Made by a program: the position numbers and the translations under genes
In this document: in pieces, positions 1 through 14,137 of the stretch
How positions within the stretch are numbered: the stretch's first letter is position 1
Layout: each line of letters begins with the position of its first letter
Notes under the pieces: model-generated
Told to the model about the DNA's origin: nothing
Seen by the model: the letters and a program-made list of their open reading frames with translations, nothing else
The model's database searches: none
NCBI GenBank assembly: GCA_013397935.1
Contig: VZRN01011461.1
Span: 454,611-518,610, forward strand
Length of the DNA stretch: 64,000 nt
Source of the DNA: Dasyornis broadbenti
Lineage: Eukaryota > Chordata > Aves > Passeriformes > Dasyornithidae
Direction of reading: 5' to 3'

Positions 1-150
1 CGACCCCCGTGTTTGGCTGTTGGGAGCTTGGTGATCCCGGTGCTTTCGGCTGTAGGTGGAGGTGCGCGTTCGCAGCTTCTTTGGGCTGATCCGAGTCCAC
101 CCCATCTCCACTCGTTCCCACCCATCCCTCCCCTGATGCTAGCAGCCGTG
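1..150. promoter_or_regulatory. Right flank of a CpG-rich promoter region (inferred)
   Basis: CpG dinucleotides are frequent over the first 150 bases (for example GTGCGCGTTCGCAG at 63-76) and become rare afterwards. RHBDF1 lacks a visible promoter elsewhere in the window, so its start is probably close to or left of position 1. No TATA box or initiator can be assigned. Confidence 0.35.
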
Positions 151-1457
151 GTTTGGCAGCGACTTTGGGAGATGATCTGGTGGCAAATATACGGCTTTTT
201 ACGTGTAAAGGTTAGTTTTCTTGCTGGATCGAGTCACTGAACTGAGTTTTCACAGTGTGCGCTGCTGGCACGAAGCAAGGGGATCACGGCAGCCTAACGC
301 GAGCAGGACCAAAGCTTTTTGCAGGATTGCAGCCTCAGTGCCAAATCCTTTTGGGCTCCTCAGCGAGCAACCTGTCCTTCCCTCCGCCCTGCCACACACG
401 TCCCTGCAGTGCCAAAGTGCTCTGTGTGCTCTATGTTTGCCCTGTGTTTTTCGCCAGTGTAACTCAGAAGTGAGTGACAGCACAGATGAGTTTTGTCTGC
501 TGCTCGTCCTACTGCACGACTGGGTTCTGTGGTTGCTGCTTCTCTTGCAGGTTGGCTTCGTGGTGGGGTGCACGGTGCTGATCAGGGATGTCTCCAAGCT
601 GGGTCTTGGAGCAAGCAGGAAGTTGTTTCCTTTCTTCCTGTTTTTGTCCCCATGCCTGCCAATTTCCTCTGGGAAGAAAAGTGCATTCTGCAGTAAAGGG
701 AAAAAATAGTCACACGTAACGGGAAAGGACAAGGCAGCAAAGCTTCTGAATGAAGCATGGGACAAGGAAGGAGCACAGGGTGTTAACTGCAGTTATGCTG
801 ATAGAGCAGCAAGGACAAATAGCTGCCTTTGTGCTGTGATCATGGGGATAAAAAGGGTCCACTTGATACAAGCTGAGAAACGGACCCTTGGGAAGAATTG
901 GATTTCCAGTCCAGTGTATGGAAAGGTGTTGCTCTTCAGCTCTTCCTTCTCAGTGGTGCACGTTTGCAGGAGGAGGAGATGACTCGTGTTAGATTGGTTG
1001 ATATAGTTGGAAGAAAGAGGTGAACTTTAGATACTTCTTTCAAGCTTTGATTGTTAAATGGACTTTATGAAAGGACTTGTCTGCATTTTCTTTTTAACCC
1101 TCAGTTGCTCTAATAATAGCAATCATTCATCCCTCGTATCCTTAAATCCTTATGGCTACCGCTGCTCAGCCCAGGTCTCCCCTGTCTGTGTGCAGGCTCA
1201 TGGGGAGCCTGTGCCATTCCTGAGCTGGGATACTGCCAGCCTTCCAGGAGGTGCTGTGGATTTGGACCAGGTCCCCAGCTTTGTCCTGGTCTCTGTGCTC
1301 GTTGGCCCTGAGCCCCCAGGAAGGCAGCAGCTCTGGCATGTGGACGTGTGTCCATGTTGTTCCTGCTTCTGTGCGTTCCCATGAAAGGAGTTTAATGCTG
1401 TGCAGAGTAAAAGCAACTCCCACCAAACTAGTTCTGCTCTGGGACTTCCCATGACAG

Positions 1458-1460
<3 letters not shown>

Positions 1461-1488
<28 letters not shown>
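1461..1488 (+). repeat. T homopolymer, 28 bases
   Basis: An unbroken T run in the RHBDF1 first intron. It could be the reversed A-tail of a retroposed sequence, but no body was recognised beside it. Confidence 0.95.
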
Positions 1489-1491
<3 letters not shown>

Positions 1492-4400
1492 CAATCCACT
1501 TGCAAGAGATCTGCCTACAAACTGGCTTTTCAGGTTCTGGGGAAAGCCATGGGCTGGCCCTGGTCTCGGGAATGTCTTGCTCTGTGCTGGGTAGGTTTCA
1601 GCCAGGGGGATGAGCTTTGGATGTGGAGAGCACTGCTGGCCTGCAGAGCACAGCAGGCACCTCTTCTCCAACAAGCTTGTCCTCTCTGTGTCTTGGTGCT
1701 GAGACTCTGTGGCCCTGGTGTGTCACCTCAGGCAGGAGTTACGTCCCTCAGAGAGGGCCAGCACCTCATCACTGGAGTTGGCAGACAGCTCGTTTCACTT
1801 TCTTGGCGGGGACTGCAATGAGGCTGCAGCTGAGTGAGGTCGCCAGGCAGGAATAGGAATTCTTTTTGGGGTCATCAGTCCTGTTCCTCTGGAATCCAGC
1901 CCCGGAGAGTAGCCAGCAAGTCCCAACATGTTCCCCTGAAAGAGGCAGGGTCTGCTGAGTGTGGCATGATAGGACAGTTTATTCTGGGCACAGAGCCCTC
2001 GTGCTCAGATATAATTAGTAAAGGTTTGATTCTGTTCAGTGTGTCGGATCTCTCTGCAGTGCAAACACAGCCTGGTTAGTGCTGAAGGCCTGAGATTGGC
2101 AACATGACCAGGAATACCAGCTTGTTTTCCTCTTCCATTCAGTGTATCCAGCAAAAAGTTGAGCAGAGCGTGCGTTGTGTGAACCCCTTGTGTTGCTGGG
2201 GATGTGCCTGCCAAGCGGGACTGGCTGTGAGCTGAAGATCCTGACCTTCTTTGTCTGTCACTCTACAGCTTTTATCCAGCAGAACAGTGTTTGATAAGAT
2301 TCTTCCCTTGTGGTTGCTGCCTTTCTTCCGTAGCTATCTCTGGAGGCTTTGGCACCCCGTGGAGACCGTGCGCCTTTCTCAGAGGTGCCAGCATTACTTG
2401 TGACCTGACATGACACTTCTATTCATTGCTGTTCCTGCAGCCACCCGCCTGTCGCCTGCATATGATCCATTTCGGTAGAAATACTTAAAACTCAAGGATG
2501 TGTTCCTTCCTTAACATTTTCCCTGAGCTCAAATGTGGATTAGTTTCCTTTCTTTTCAGCTGAAGAGGTGCTGGACTCCAGGTTTAACATTTATCATCAT
2601 CTAGTTGGAGTGAGAGGGACATGAAATGTGCAGATCTCCCTCTGTTGCTGTGAGGTTGCCTCCCAGCTGGTATGTACCTGTTGGAGTTTTAAGGAACCCA
2701 TGGAATGCATGCGTTGCCTGCCTGCTCAGGGAGCTGTGTTGTACCCTCTCTGCTGTGTGACAATATCTCAGTGTGTGCTGCGAGTGCTGCAGCCTGAATT
2801 TAGTGGGACTTGTGTCTGGGTCGTGGGTAAAACATCCCAGTGCTGCTGGAAAGTAGGATGAAGATGGTTTCATTCTTCAGAGGAGGGGAAGCCCTGGTGT
2901 CCAGGGTCATGCAGGTATTTCTCTCCCCAGTGACAGGCTTTTTTTTTAGCTTTGTGGCTGGTTGTTTTGTTTTCTTTTTGTTTGCTTATTTTTTGCCTTG
3001 TTCAGGACTATCAGATCTGAATGGACATCAGAACCTGTTGCTCACTCTACTGGTGCTCAGTAACTCCCCTCTGAAAGAATGACACTTAAAAGGGACAGTC
3101 TTAGTCCTGCAGCTCTTAGTCCCAAGAGATTAGGCGGGCAACAGGCAAGATTTAACCTTGGAAGGAAATGGATCTGTTTGGCAGCATTTCCCATGGACAT
3201 GCTGGCAGCTCTGTTTCCATGTCCTTGAAGAACCCCAAGCTAATTTGGTATGTGGTGTGTGCTCAGGCCATCCAGTGCTGCTTGCACAGAGCCGTGGAGA
3301 CCCTCCCTCCAGTGCACCCTGAGGTGAGCAGGGCTTGCCTGCCAGCCTCTCTGTTTTCACAGGCAGAATGTCTGTGCCATGGGAAGTGAGATTTCCACAG
3401 GGAGAAGTGGAAATTGCGTCTGTGCTGAGATTGCCTATTGTCATATCCTTGTTAGTTGAACTTCAGGGATTTCCGACTGTTTGCTCCTTTTTTTGGTTCT
3501 GCTCATCTTGCTGCTGTCCAGGACTGGTTGAAGTTTCAGATCACACTTCTCATCCTTGTTTCAGTCCATGCTGCTGTAGGAATGAGGAAGTGGGATTTTT
3601 TTTTTAATGTGTGTTGGGACGATGCCTCAAAGAGCAAATTAGCAGCTGAGTTTTTGACCAAATCATCCAAATTCTAGTCAAATCCTTTTGAATAACACTG
3701 TCTGTTTCCCACTTGATGAAGACAGAGAGCTTATCCTTCACATTTACCTTAGCTGTCAAATCTCCTAAAGCTGTAAGAGTGCACGTTTCATTGCTTGTGT
3801 GCTCTACTTGCTGCAGAGACAGCAAATGTCAGCTTGATTTAGGGCTTGTTTTTGCTGTAATTTCCTTTGTATGCACTCTTCAACTATCTAGGTAAACAAT
3901 TTATTTCAATTATAATTACAGCTCCTTTTTGCGCATCAAAAAGATGTTAGAAGTGTGGCGATCCAGACCTGAGCAGCGGATATGTTCTTAAATTCTGGGG
4001 CCTTCAGCAACAGACATTGCCTTAGTAATCAGAGCATCTCTAAAGCACAGTGTTTATTAAAGGAAATGCAATTTCTTCTCAGTGAAGTATGAGGTATCAT
4101 TGCACAATACTTCCCTGGCACGGTAGAGCCTTCCCAGGGGGAGAAGAGATAGCAAGCCATGCCTGATCTTGCCTTTTCTGGAAAGCCTACCTTTGCCGCC
4201 TCCTCCCCTTCCTGTTTCCACTCTGCTCAGAGCCAGCCCCTTGCTCTGCTGGTCAGCAGCAATCCCTGCTTTGAAGGTTTTCTTTCCTTTAAAAAGGAAC
4301 AATCCCAATGAGGTCATCCTGAAACTGTACAGGACGCTGCTGCATTCACAGTCCTTCAGGTCTGGCACTTACTTGGCTTTGGCTCACTGAAAGTTAGAAC

Positions 4401-4970
4401 AGCTTGAATTTGAAAATCTGGAGGGCTCAGATGGCTGGGTTGACAAATGCAGCCTCTCTGTTTCGGGGATTACTGTCCTGTAGCAATCAGCACACCAGAG
4501 GTTTGTTACTCTGTTGCTTAAATTCAAAGCCTTAAAGTGAACTGTAGAAAACTGTGAGTTGTTGTGCCAAAAAGTGTGAGTGTACCTTCCTTTTCTCTGG
4601 CTGTTCTGGGACTGTAATTTCAGGGGGAGCAGTGAGCAAGAATGTGCCATTCACTCGCACTGAAGAAGTGTGGTTCACTTAGAATTTTAATTATTTTTTT
4701 TGCTAAACCAAGTAAGAATTATGACTACTTCTATTTGCATTATGAATGAGTTGCTGCACTGGGCACACAGTGAATGTGCAGAGGTGTGCACACACCTGCA
4801 GAGTAAGATAAGCTCTTCCTGCAGCTGCTTTCCAGTTGGACACAGCAGGAGATGGTGTGTGCCTGGCTGTAGAGCACGAGCCAGGGGAGAAATCAGAGCA
4901 TCACAGTGGCTCTCCTGTGTCCCTGCTACATCAGCTGATGCTGAGGAGCAGCACCTCCTGCCAAGCCAGC

Positions 4971-4999
4971 TCTGCTCTGCTCTGCTCTGCTCTGCTCTG
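4971..4999 (+). repeat. TCTGC pentanucleotide microsatellite
   Basis: Five full perfect TCTGC units plus TCTG, in the RHBDF1 first intron. Confidence 0.95.
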
Positions 5000-7900
5000 A
5001 GTCCTTCGCTGTTTAATTGCTCCTTTGAAGGATCTCCACTGGGCCTCACCACTGTGGGCATTTTTTATTCTCTCACTTGTAGCCAGGTGAGCAGAACTGT
5101 GGTGGTGTTGGAGAAAGCAGGTGTGTGATGGGGGGTGAGGATGCTCTGAGTTTCAAAGGAACACGCCAAGAAAGCTGTTCTGAATGGCTCTGTGGCTTCC
5201 ATCCTTCCTGAATATAAAGTCTGTCTTCTGGTGGTTCCAGTGTTTGTTATTGTTATTTCCTCTAAGATTTTTTTAGGTTGCTATTCAGCGTGGTTTTATG
5301 TAACTTTCCATAGGAAATGTTGTCATTTGTGGCAGTTTTGATCTCTTTTACCATTGAAACGTTTTTATTTAGCACAACAAACAGTGATTCTTAGCTGCTT
5401 TTAGTACCCAGAGTCTTAGCTGTAGAGGATGGGTGGCTTTCGGTCTAACATAAGTTTTGGTTTGGCTTATTGTGATCTTTTTAGGGGAGGCTGCTGGTTT
5501 TGGCAGTTGCTTTTCCATCAATTGTTTATTGATATTGTATTTTCTAAATGAACAATGTTGTAATCACTAAGAGACATTACTAAGAAAATTGCTCTTGAGG
5601 TGGGTGCACAGGCAGCAGCTATTCCAAAATCAACCAGAGCCAGTGCTTACGTCTGTCCTGAGTGTCATCCCAGTGCTGTATTCCCAGCATTCCTTGTGCC
5701 TTGAACACTTACAGTACTTGTGATGAATATGAGAGCTGGTAGAAAAAATTTCAAAATGCAGAATTTCAGTATAAATAATACCTTTGTTGGGTTTGTCTTT
5801 GGTTTCCTAATGTGGGGTCGTGGCTGCACTGACAAAAGCATTTTTATGACTCTCACCTTGGTGTATAATTGAGGCAGTGACTGAGCCCATGGTACTTGTG
5901 GGTCAGCCAGAACTTCACTGGGCATCTGTTTTACTAGTAATGGAAAAAGTCTGGAACAGGGTCTTCTGAAATCCCACTGAATTGTTTAAATGAGTTAAAA
6001 GTACACTGAAATAGTTTTTGTGATCACTCTTTGCTGAAGAAGGTGCAGACCCAGGCAGAGCACTGAGACAACTGTGCTTTGAGGCTGCTGGGGACCCCAG
6101 AGCAAAGGGCTCTGCTGGCTCAGTGACCCAACAGGCAGCTGTGGTTACCTTTGGACAGGGTGCAGGAACAAGGCTTGCATGGGTGATCCTTCCTCTGGTA
6201 GCTGGTGATGGACCTCTTGGTGGAAACAGCTGCTTTGGAGAACCAGGCAGGGCTGACTCTGCTGGCTTCCCTAAGGAATGGGAATGCTGCTCAGTGTTTG
6301 CTGTGCCATCGCTGGAGCTATTGGCAGGTATCTCATCATGCTGTGCCCAGATGTGGCCTGCGAGTGACAGGCTGTGACCAGACCTTTAGGATGTGGCTGC
6401 TGGAAATGTGGCTATTGGATGTGCTGGCAAAGCTGCAGGGTGTGTTCATGGAGAAACATAAACAGGGCGAGGATGCCAAAGTGCTCCGGAAGGTTTTCCA
6501 CTGCTCCCCCCTCATTGGTGGTTGGTTTATGTGCAGGCTGTTGTCCTTGCTGGTATCTCAGTAGGCTGGAGATGGCTCTGGGCTGGGTTTGCCCTGGAAG
6601 GTGGAGTTGGTGATCGCTCGTCACCCGGGCCCTGCGTGAGCCCTGTTGTGCTTGGCTGGTGCTGTGCACCTGCCTCTGTCACCTGGGCCTCATGTGCTGA
6701 GGAGGTGGAAAAGGCCCCTCTCCCCAGCCTGCTCTGCTTGGCTTCATTCCACCTGCTCCCTTGGGGGTGCTCCAGACCACAGGTGAGGAGGGGAAACTCC
6801 TCACTTGGGAGCCCCTTTGTGGCAGCTGCCCATGCGTGAGACTTGGCTGTCAGCTCTGGAGAAATCTGTGCGTGGTTTGGATGTTTTCCCATCTAATGAC
6901 CCCACCAAAAAATTCACTCTGCCTCTGGTGATAGTGTAGTGTCTTATTCCTGCTGCACTCAACACCTGCATTGAGGGCACTTCTCAGGAGATTATTTAGA
7001 GAGGCTGAACCCACCACCTCCCTGGGATAATTGTTGGCTTCCCACAGTGCTACAGGTGTGAGTTCTTGGCCATGTTTTCACAAACTATACTGCCTTGAGA
7101 AGCAGTCCAGTCATCTGGCTCCAGCTGCTCTGTTTGTTCCTGCTTCTTCCCCATTCCTTCTGCTGGCACAAGTGTTTGTGGAGCCATGTGGGAAGGAGCT
7201 GGGGCTGGAATGAGCCATTTTCTCTGCTGAGCTCATGTGGGTTGGTTCCCAGTGTGGATCACCCAACAGCTGTGGGGATGCTGGTGCCAGCACAAGGAGG
7301 AGGGCAGCACACAGGGCTGGGTCATGGCTTCTTCAGTTGGCTTGCATCTTTTTCAAGTGTCTGTGACATCTTTTGAGCTCGAATTTTGAGTGTTGGTTTC
7401 TGAGTTCTTGTTACTATTTTGCCCTTTGTCCGCTGTAACAAAAGGACCTTGAAGATCAGCCTGTTGTCTGTGTGAGCGTTTGCATGTTGCAGTTGGGGGT
7501 CACCTTTTAAATTGTATTTGAAGGAGTTCAACCACAGATCTGGGGACTAACAGAAATCAGAAGAGGTTTTTGAGCTTCCTGTTTTTCCTCTGTCTTCTAT
7601 ATGAGGGCACCACACCTTCAGGTCCCAGGTGAAGCTGCTTTGAAAACTTTTAATGCTGGTGTTCAAGTAGGAGCTCATTTTTATTTGATTTCCATCATGA
7701 GCTGTATGTTTTTCTGAAAATCAAGAAAATCAGTTGCTCAAAGGGATATCAGGTCTACTTTCTTGATCATGGGTTTGGCTCACATACATTTAGACTTCAC
7801 TGGCAGATGTTTTTATTACCTGTAGTTAGAACCCTCTGGCTCTGTATGCAGCTGAACCTTCTCCAAGTTCAGTGGGTCCCAGTTGAAGCTTTGCGCTCCT

Positions 7901-10900
7901 GTTGTGCCTCTTGAATACCAACATTACAAGGCTTTGCATGAAATACCAGCCCAATGTAGCTTCCCATTTCCTGTCTAGGGATCTACTTGGCCTCTTCCAA
8001 AGCAGGCAGTTTCTACTGGTATTTCTCAGCTAATTAAATTAAGTGTTTCATGGTGAGATCCCAGATGGGGATGGAGTAGGACAATTTCACACAGGCAGGG
8101 GACAACAGCTCGGGCTGTATTTGATGTCTCAGCTATGCTGAGCTATCACTGAATAGGCTGCTCCTCCCTGTCCTCTCCAGGTTGCACAGGGCTTATCTGA
8201 AATTGTCTGAGCCTCTTCAGGATGCCAGATCAACAGGAAATAATTTACTTGGGTTAGTTTGTGCTGGTAAAACACCTTGAAGTGGCTCGCTGGAGTAAGG
8301 CAAGCCTGCTCCCTGGGCAGCAGCTAGCTGGCAGATGGGCTTGCTTGTGAGCAGAAGCCAGAGCCCTGAGGAGCTGTAGCCTGTGTGACTTGGTGCAGGC
8401 TCTTGGAGGCAGCATCAGCTTTACCAGCACTCAGGCAGAATTGTGCATGGCGGGGAGCAGTGAGAGGGCCAGTGGGATGCGTGTGGGAATGGCAGCGCTG
8501 CCAGCTCCCTGCAGGGCAGGGCTCAAAGGGCAGTGTGTCTGCACAGCTCTCTGCCAGCCTTGTGCTCAGAGGTGCCTGGACTGCTCAGACCCAGCATCTG
8601 CTGGGGCAGCCTGCAGGTCTGCAAAGCCTTACAACATTTCCCAGCTCAGCAGCCAGGGTTGGGAAAGCAGGAGAGGGCCCTGGGCAGTGCTAATGGCCTT
8701 GTTTCATTTCCCAGGTATTTTCTTAGGGTGGGCAGTGGTGGTGGTCTCTGCCAAAGCCTGGGTGTTGCTGTGCTCCCGACAGCTTTCCCCAAATGTGCAA
8801 GGCCACAGGCCTGTCCCACCTTCCCCGTCCCTGCCTGCCCTCAGCCCCGCCATCTGGCCTGTTTTAAAGGGCTGGCTCGTGCCTGGTGTTTGGGATATTG
8901 TTTGTAATTCGTTGGGTCTGATCCATGCTAGATGGTTTTATTGGCAGCCATGAGACTGAAACCCCACTGGTCCTCTTCTCCTTGGACTTCCTGCCTTTTC
9001 CCTGCTGTGCCAGCAGCAATCCTCGTGGAGAGAGAGGCACAGCCAGGAGCCCGCTGTCTCCTCTGGCTTGCCCTGTCTGGAGAACACATTGAGGATCCTG
9101 GTTTCTGTGCTGTGTCCACCTGAATTCCTGTGCCTCAGCCAGAACAGCTGCATGGGCAGACCCCTTCAGGTACACCAGGCTTGCCTGGGTCTTGATGTAG
9201 CAGGCACTGTAAATACCATTGTTGCAGTGATGGGGTTTGAAAAATGGAGGAAAACAGCTGGAGTCTGACCATGGAGCGCAGCGATCGGATTGCAGCGGCA
9301 TAACCCCGGTGTCTGTTACCTCCTGGGGGTGTCTGTAGGAACATGCACACACTGTGCTGGAGAGGAGCAGTGGTGTTGGAAAAGGCAGATGCTGTTTGTT
9401 TATGTGGTAGTGTTGAATTAAGTTCGGGTTTTGTTTTGTTTTGGTTTTTGTTTGGAATGTTTCTTGGGGGAAAAAAGGCAGCTTTATTTTAAATGGGAAT
9501 GCTAGTAAAATGGAAATTTTGGAAGAAAAGAAATCAACATGGGAATAGCTTCAGTTGTGTGTTTAAATGGAAGGATGGTGTGCCTTTGAAATGACTATGC
9601 GAGTCTGAATGGCTTTGGGATGCCTGTCAGTTTTAGGAACACACTCAGGCTTCTGGACAAAGCTTTTCCTTCGCTCTTTGGGTCACTGGATTTCAGTAAG
9701 CAGCTTTCCTTGATCATGTGCCAACTTTGGTATTTAATGTGCTCTCCCCCTTTCTTAGCCTGACCCACAGCACAGTGGATTTGCCTTTCATTCTGGTTCT
9801 GTGACCTTTTTTTGGCAAGGACCTTTTAAAGATGACTTTCCCAGACTATCTGCAATCGATATGTTTTTTCTTTTGTTTGTTTATTTTAATTGAAATGGAC
9901 ATTATGAATAATTTTTGTGCTGCTACCACATGCAGCTAATCAGTTAGAAGCAGCCAGATTTGCAAATGTCCCTTATTCAGCCTTGTGTTTCCAGATTCCT
10001 GAGTTTGGCGATGCTGAGGGAACAGATCCCAAACTGAGCACTCACAAGATAAGAGGTCTGAAACTGCCCCTGTACAAGGACTGAGCTGCTGGATGTGGGA
10101 AGAGGGGATGGTAGGAACAGCATGGAAGAGATCTGTAGAGTCAGGATTTGCATGGAGAAAGAGGATAGGAAAAGCTGATCACTCTTCTAGCCCAAGAGAG
10201 CAACAAGTGAACCCGGGACATGGCAGGTTTGCAGATGAGCTGGAGCAGGCTTGTAACACAGCACGTGTTTCAGCTCTGGAGCTTTGTCATGTGTAGTTAT
10301 GAATACTAAAAGTTTGCTTGGATTAAAAAATGAGCTGGATAAATTCTGGAAGAATAACCATTGGATGAATATGGAGATGGATACAGAACTGTTACATGCA
10401 AAGACATTTTGGGACAAGAAGCTTCTGAGTTATTCATAGCACATACCATGGCTCTGTCCTGGGAGATAGGACTGTCGAGTGATCCTGTACTTTACCCCCT
10501 GCCAGGCATCCTCAGTTGGAAATGAGATACTGGCTTTAGAGGGACACTGGCCTGACCTTGCATGGCTGTGCTGTGTGTGTTCCCATCCTACTGCTGTTGG
10601 TGGCCGCTTGACAGTACTGAGAAATTGGGATTGATGGCATGGGACCATTCAAACAAAATACGTATCAATGCAGTCAACTTTGAAACAAAGCCCATTGGTC
10701 TCATGAAATACTTGGACACTGGATCCTGAAACATTGACCCTCAAAAGTAACCAAGGGGTCAGTGTGAAACTCAGCAAGTGCCTTTGCTGCAATGCTGAGA
10801 CAGAAATTAGCAGCACTTTGAGTGAGGACCAGGTGTAATAAGGGATGTTACCTGCCATGCAAGGACTGTTCAACCATCGAGCTGTACATCGGTGCACACA

Positions 10901-12703
10901 GCCATCAATGTTCGTCTGGTCTATATACCTGTACATTCAGCAGGATCCACATTCAGTCTCCCTGTTAAGCCCCTGGAGACCTGTCTTTCATGCCCATACC
11001 CCAGGCCTTCTTGTGCCCGGGGCAGAGGCAGGTGCCTGACCTGTGCTGTGGCTCAGTATTCACACTGGATCAGGCCCTGCTGGGGCAAGCACTGTGAATT
11101 CTGTCTTAGGTGTTTGTAAGGTTTATTTTTGTCCACTCTGAATGCACACAGGGAGTTGGGAATGCTGAACAGCTCTGCCTTCACTGCACTCTTTTATTGA
11201 GAAGTGAACCTGTTAGTAAGTAAAGAAGGTTGAACTGGTAGAGGGATTTGCTCCTATGTACTCTGTTTGCAGTCATCCTTGAAAACTCACCTGGGGTTGG
11301 AATACTGAATGCATTTAGACAATTATTATATATGCCTGTGGATGCTTTGTTATTTAAAGAAACTTGAATCTGGGAGTAAGCAGAGCAATCCATTGCTCTG
11401 TCAGGACGTGAATTTCATCTTGAGATCTTCATCTTGCCTAAAGTACCAAGCTGAGTCAACTTTGGGGATAATTGTAAGGCTGCAGGTTTGACCCCAGTGT
11501 TTGGCATGTGTGCACACCCTGAAGATCCCATGTGCTAGTCTGCAAGGGTGGCAAGGAAGCCAGTGAGGATATGTGAACATCACTGTCTGTGGTCTACGAC
11601 AATTTAGGAAGGGAAACTGAGAACAGATTTAATTGGAAGTCTTTCACAGGGTTTCACGTTGTTGCAGCAACTTTCGGGCAATACAGGCGTGATTCATCCT
11701 CTGCCTTCCTGGCTTGACCTCACTGATTGATAAAGCTGCAAATCTTATATGTTTGTGTTCTTTACGCCTAGAGCTCCTGCTCTCAAAGGCAGCTCTGTAG
11801 GTAGACAGGAAGGATGTTGAGTGATGTCGATCAGTGAAGAGATGCTGGAAGAAGCAGAGTTGCTACTTCAGAGGCTCTGAATTTGCCCTTGAAGGCACAG
11901 GAAGGAGGCTCTTGAATTGTGTGAAATAGATTGTGTTTGGTCATGCCAGAGTGGTGGCTCTGTCTCTCTTGGCTGCTCTCTGATTAGGACACCTTGGGGA
12001 GACCTGGTGTTTGTGATCCTCAGGGGTAGATGCTGGAGCTCCTTGCATTGCACCGAGGGAATGTGTCAGGTATGGGAAATCTGCTTTGCTTTGTGACCTC
12101 ACCGTGAAGACAAATTTGCAAGACCTTCCAGTAAACTGTGTCTCATAGCAGATTTACTCATACCAAGCACAGGCAGGAGTTCCCCTAATACTCTCACTGT
12201 TCTCATAGGAAGTTAGAACACTTGTATTTAGCCACCCCTGCAGCTTGGAGTGGAGGGAAGGAAGGATTTATGTCCCTCTCATGCACAGCACTGCATCTGT
12301 GCACACAGGACTGTGGTGCACGTATGAAGGGCATGTCTGTACAGGCTGGATTGTGAATTCCCAGACTTTTGGGGGCCTGTGGTATTTGCTGAAACCCAAC
12401 CTTCATCCACCTACAGCTGAGTCTTCCCTTTCTGTCATTCTGGCTCAGCTGAGCACGGCGCTCCTGGCAATTGGCCCAGCTTGCGCGACTGAACCAGCAG
12501 CTGGCCTTCAGCTCCTTTTAGATGAGATTCTCTCCTAACCCAATCCAGATCATCCCCCACTCCCTTTTGTTGCCCTATTTCCCCCCAGCCTGCCCCCCTG
12601 CTGCGGATCTTTTGCAATGGTGTGTGCAGTTCCCTTTCCAGAGCAGCTGCAGGGAGCTGTGGGAATATGGTGGAAATGCCCTGCCAGGCAGCGCGTGTTT
12701 CGG

Positions 12704-12850
12704 AGAATGATGCCTAATTTAGGTTGGGAGGGACCCTTGCAGGTTGACTGGCTCAACCACTGCAAGCCTGGAATAATTCAGGCAGCTCAGGGCCTTGTTT
12801 TGTTGAGCGCCAGACGTCTCCAAGGGAGGAGGTCCCTCTGCCTCTGGTCC
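12704..12850 (-). repeat. Diverged CR1 fragment (reverse orientation)
   Basis: TTTAGGTTGGGAGGGACC followed by a GGTTGACTGGCTCAACC-like block and CAGACGTCTCCAAGG corresponds to the complement of the CR1 3' region. It is more decayed than the copy at 36 kb and lies in the RHBDF1 first intron. Confidence 0.65.
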
Positions 12851-14115
12851 TGGCCTAGGACTTGGCCTCTCTCAAGGAAGAGTCCTTACACGTTAAACTC
12901 ATTCTGCATTCAAAATAAATGGGCTGTGTAACATTGTAAGAGCACTATGTTTTAATTCAAACAGAGTTTTTCTCCTACTCCCTTTCAAAGCACGTGTGCT
13001 TGCAGTTTTAACTGGTTGCTTATTCCATCTGTCCACTGTGGTGAAGAGGCTGGGACACTTGATTATTTTTGTCCCCTGTGGGCTTTGTGGCCTAGGGCAA
13101 TGCAAGGAGGGAGCTGGGAGGGAATGGGATCTCTTGTCCCATTCAGCACACGTGCTTCCTGCTGTTCACTTGAAGTTGTGTGTGTGCTACGAGAGGAAAA
13201 AATACGCAGTTGTAGCATAAGTTAACTTGGAAAGTACCTGTTCAGGTATCTGAGCTGATGTGCCTCCAGTGAAATCTATTTTCTGCATTTTTTCTCTGAG
13301 TATGCGCAGTGAAGTGGGTGCTCTGCCAGCTTGAAAGTCACCTGGTCCCTGTCCCATCATGTGTGACCCCAACAGGAGGGGAAAACTGCAGCAGAGTGGG
13401 CAAGATGACAGCGAGTCACTCTGCTCACTGCGGCGTTTTGATTACACAGCGGTTTTTATTTAAATACCGTATCATTATTATTTATGTATGAAAACCACTC
13501 TTAGTTCAGGATTAGTGCCAGTTCTCTAATGTTCAGGCTATACTGGTATTGCTCTGGGCTCTGTCTTGTGTTTCTAGAAAATCGCTAATTTAAAAGAGAT
13601 TAGAACCAGCAATGAGAAATGGCCACTTGCTAATTGCTAAGTGGTAGGTAGGTTGGAAAGTGTGGTGCTTTGGGTGGGCAAAAAAGGGTGTCTGTGAGTC
13701 ACAAGCTGGTTTTAGAGGGAGGTCAGTGGCTTTTGATGCTGCAGTTACTTAGCTGGTTGGTCTAGATCCAGATCTCATTAAGATTTAATTCATGGCTTGT
13801 TCTTAAGGAATCTGGATCTCACAGTAGTCTCAGCAAAAATCTTAATGGGAGGCTACTCAAACTTGTGACTGCAGTATCTGTACATGGCTCGAGGTCCTGT
13901 GTCCCTGAGAAATGCTCCATGTACTCTGAATGACCAGAGTGGGCACAAGCTGTGACCCCTGAGCCCTCAGGAGGCACTTTGGGAATTCATCCCCCGTGGT
14001 GCTTGGTGCCCATCAGTCACAGCCTGCAGGAGGACTCTCTGCTCGCCCTGCCAGCGTGGGCTGTGTGAGGGATGAGCCAGATTCCCTCCTGACTCTCACG
14101 TCTCCCCTCTCCCAG

Positions 14116-14137
14116 GCCTGAGGACAAGCGTGGGACG
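14116..14137 (+). other. RHBDF1: RHBDF1 5' untranslated part of the first coding exon
   Basis: A pyrimidine-rich acceptor ending CCCAG precedes 14116, so the exon carrying the start codon begins there with 22 untranslated bases. At least one non-coding exon must therefore lie upstream. The ATG at 14138 is chosen because the next residues match the conserved iRhom1 N-terminus. I could not pin down the upstream exon or its donor. Confidence 0.75.

Larger units (their letters stand above)
1..14115 (+). other. RHBDF1: RHBDF1 upstream/first-intron region, no coding exon recognised
   Basis: No open stretch here resembles a known protein with usable splice sites on either strand. I read it as 5' untranslated and first-intron DNA of RHBDF1. 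The first 150 bases hold many CpG dinucleotides that thin out to the right, as expected at the edge of a promoter CpG island lying just left of the window. Inside it I see a 28-base T run, a TCTGC microsatellite and one diverged CR1 fragment, listed separately. Enhancers cannot be judged from sequence alone. Confidence 0.55.

Noticed and set aside
250..765. Open reading of 171 codons on the minus strand near the left edge
   Set aside because: Low-complexity, unlike any family, and overlapped by open readings on the other strand. Likely chance.
6900..7020. Possible old LINE fragment in the first intron
   Set aside because: The resemblance was too faint and could not be placed on a consensus.
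8390..8953. Open reading of 187 codons on the plus strand in the first-intron region
   Set aside because: No similarity to a known protein, no supporting splice sites or promoter, and ordinary intron composition.
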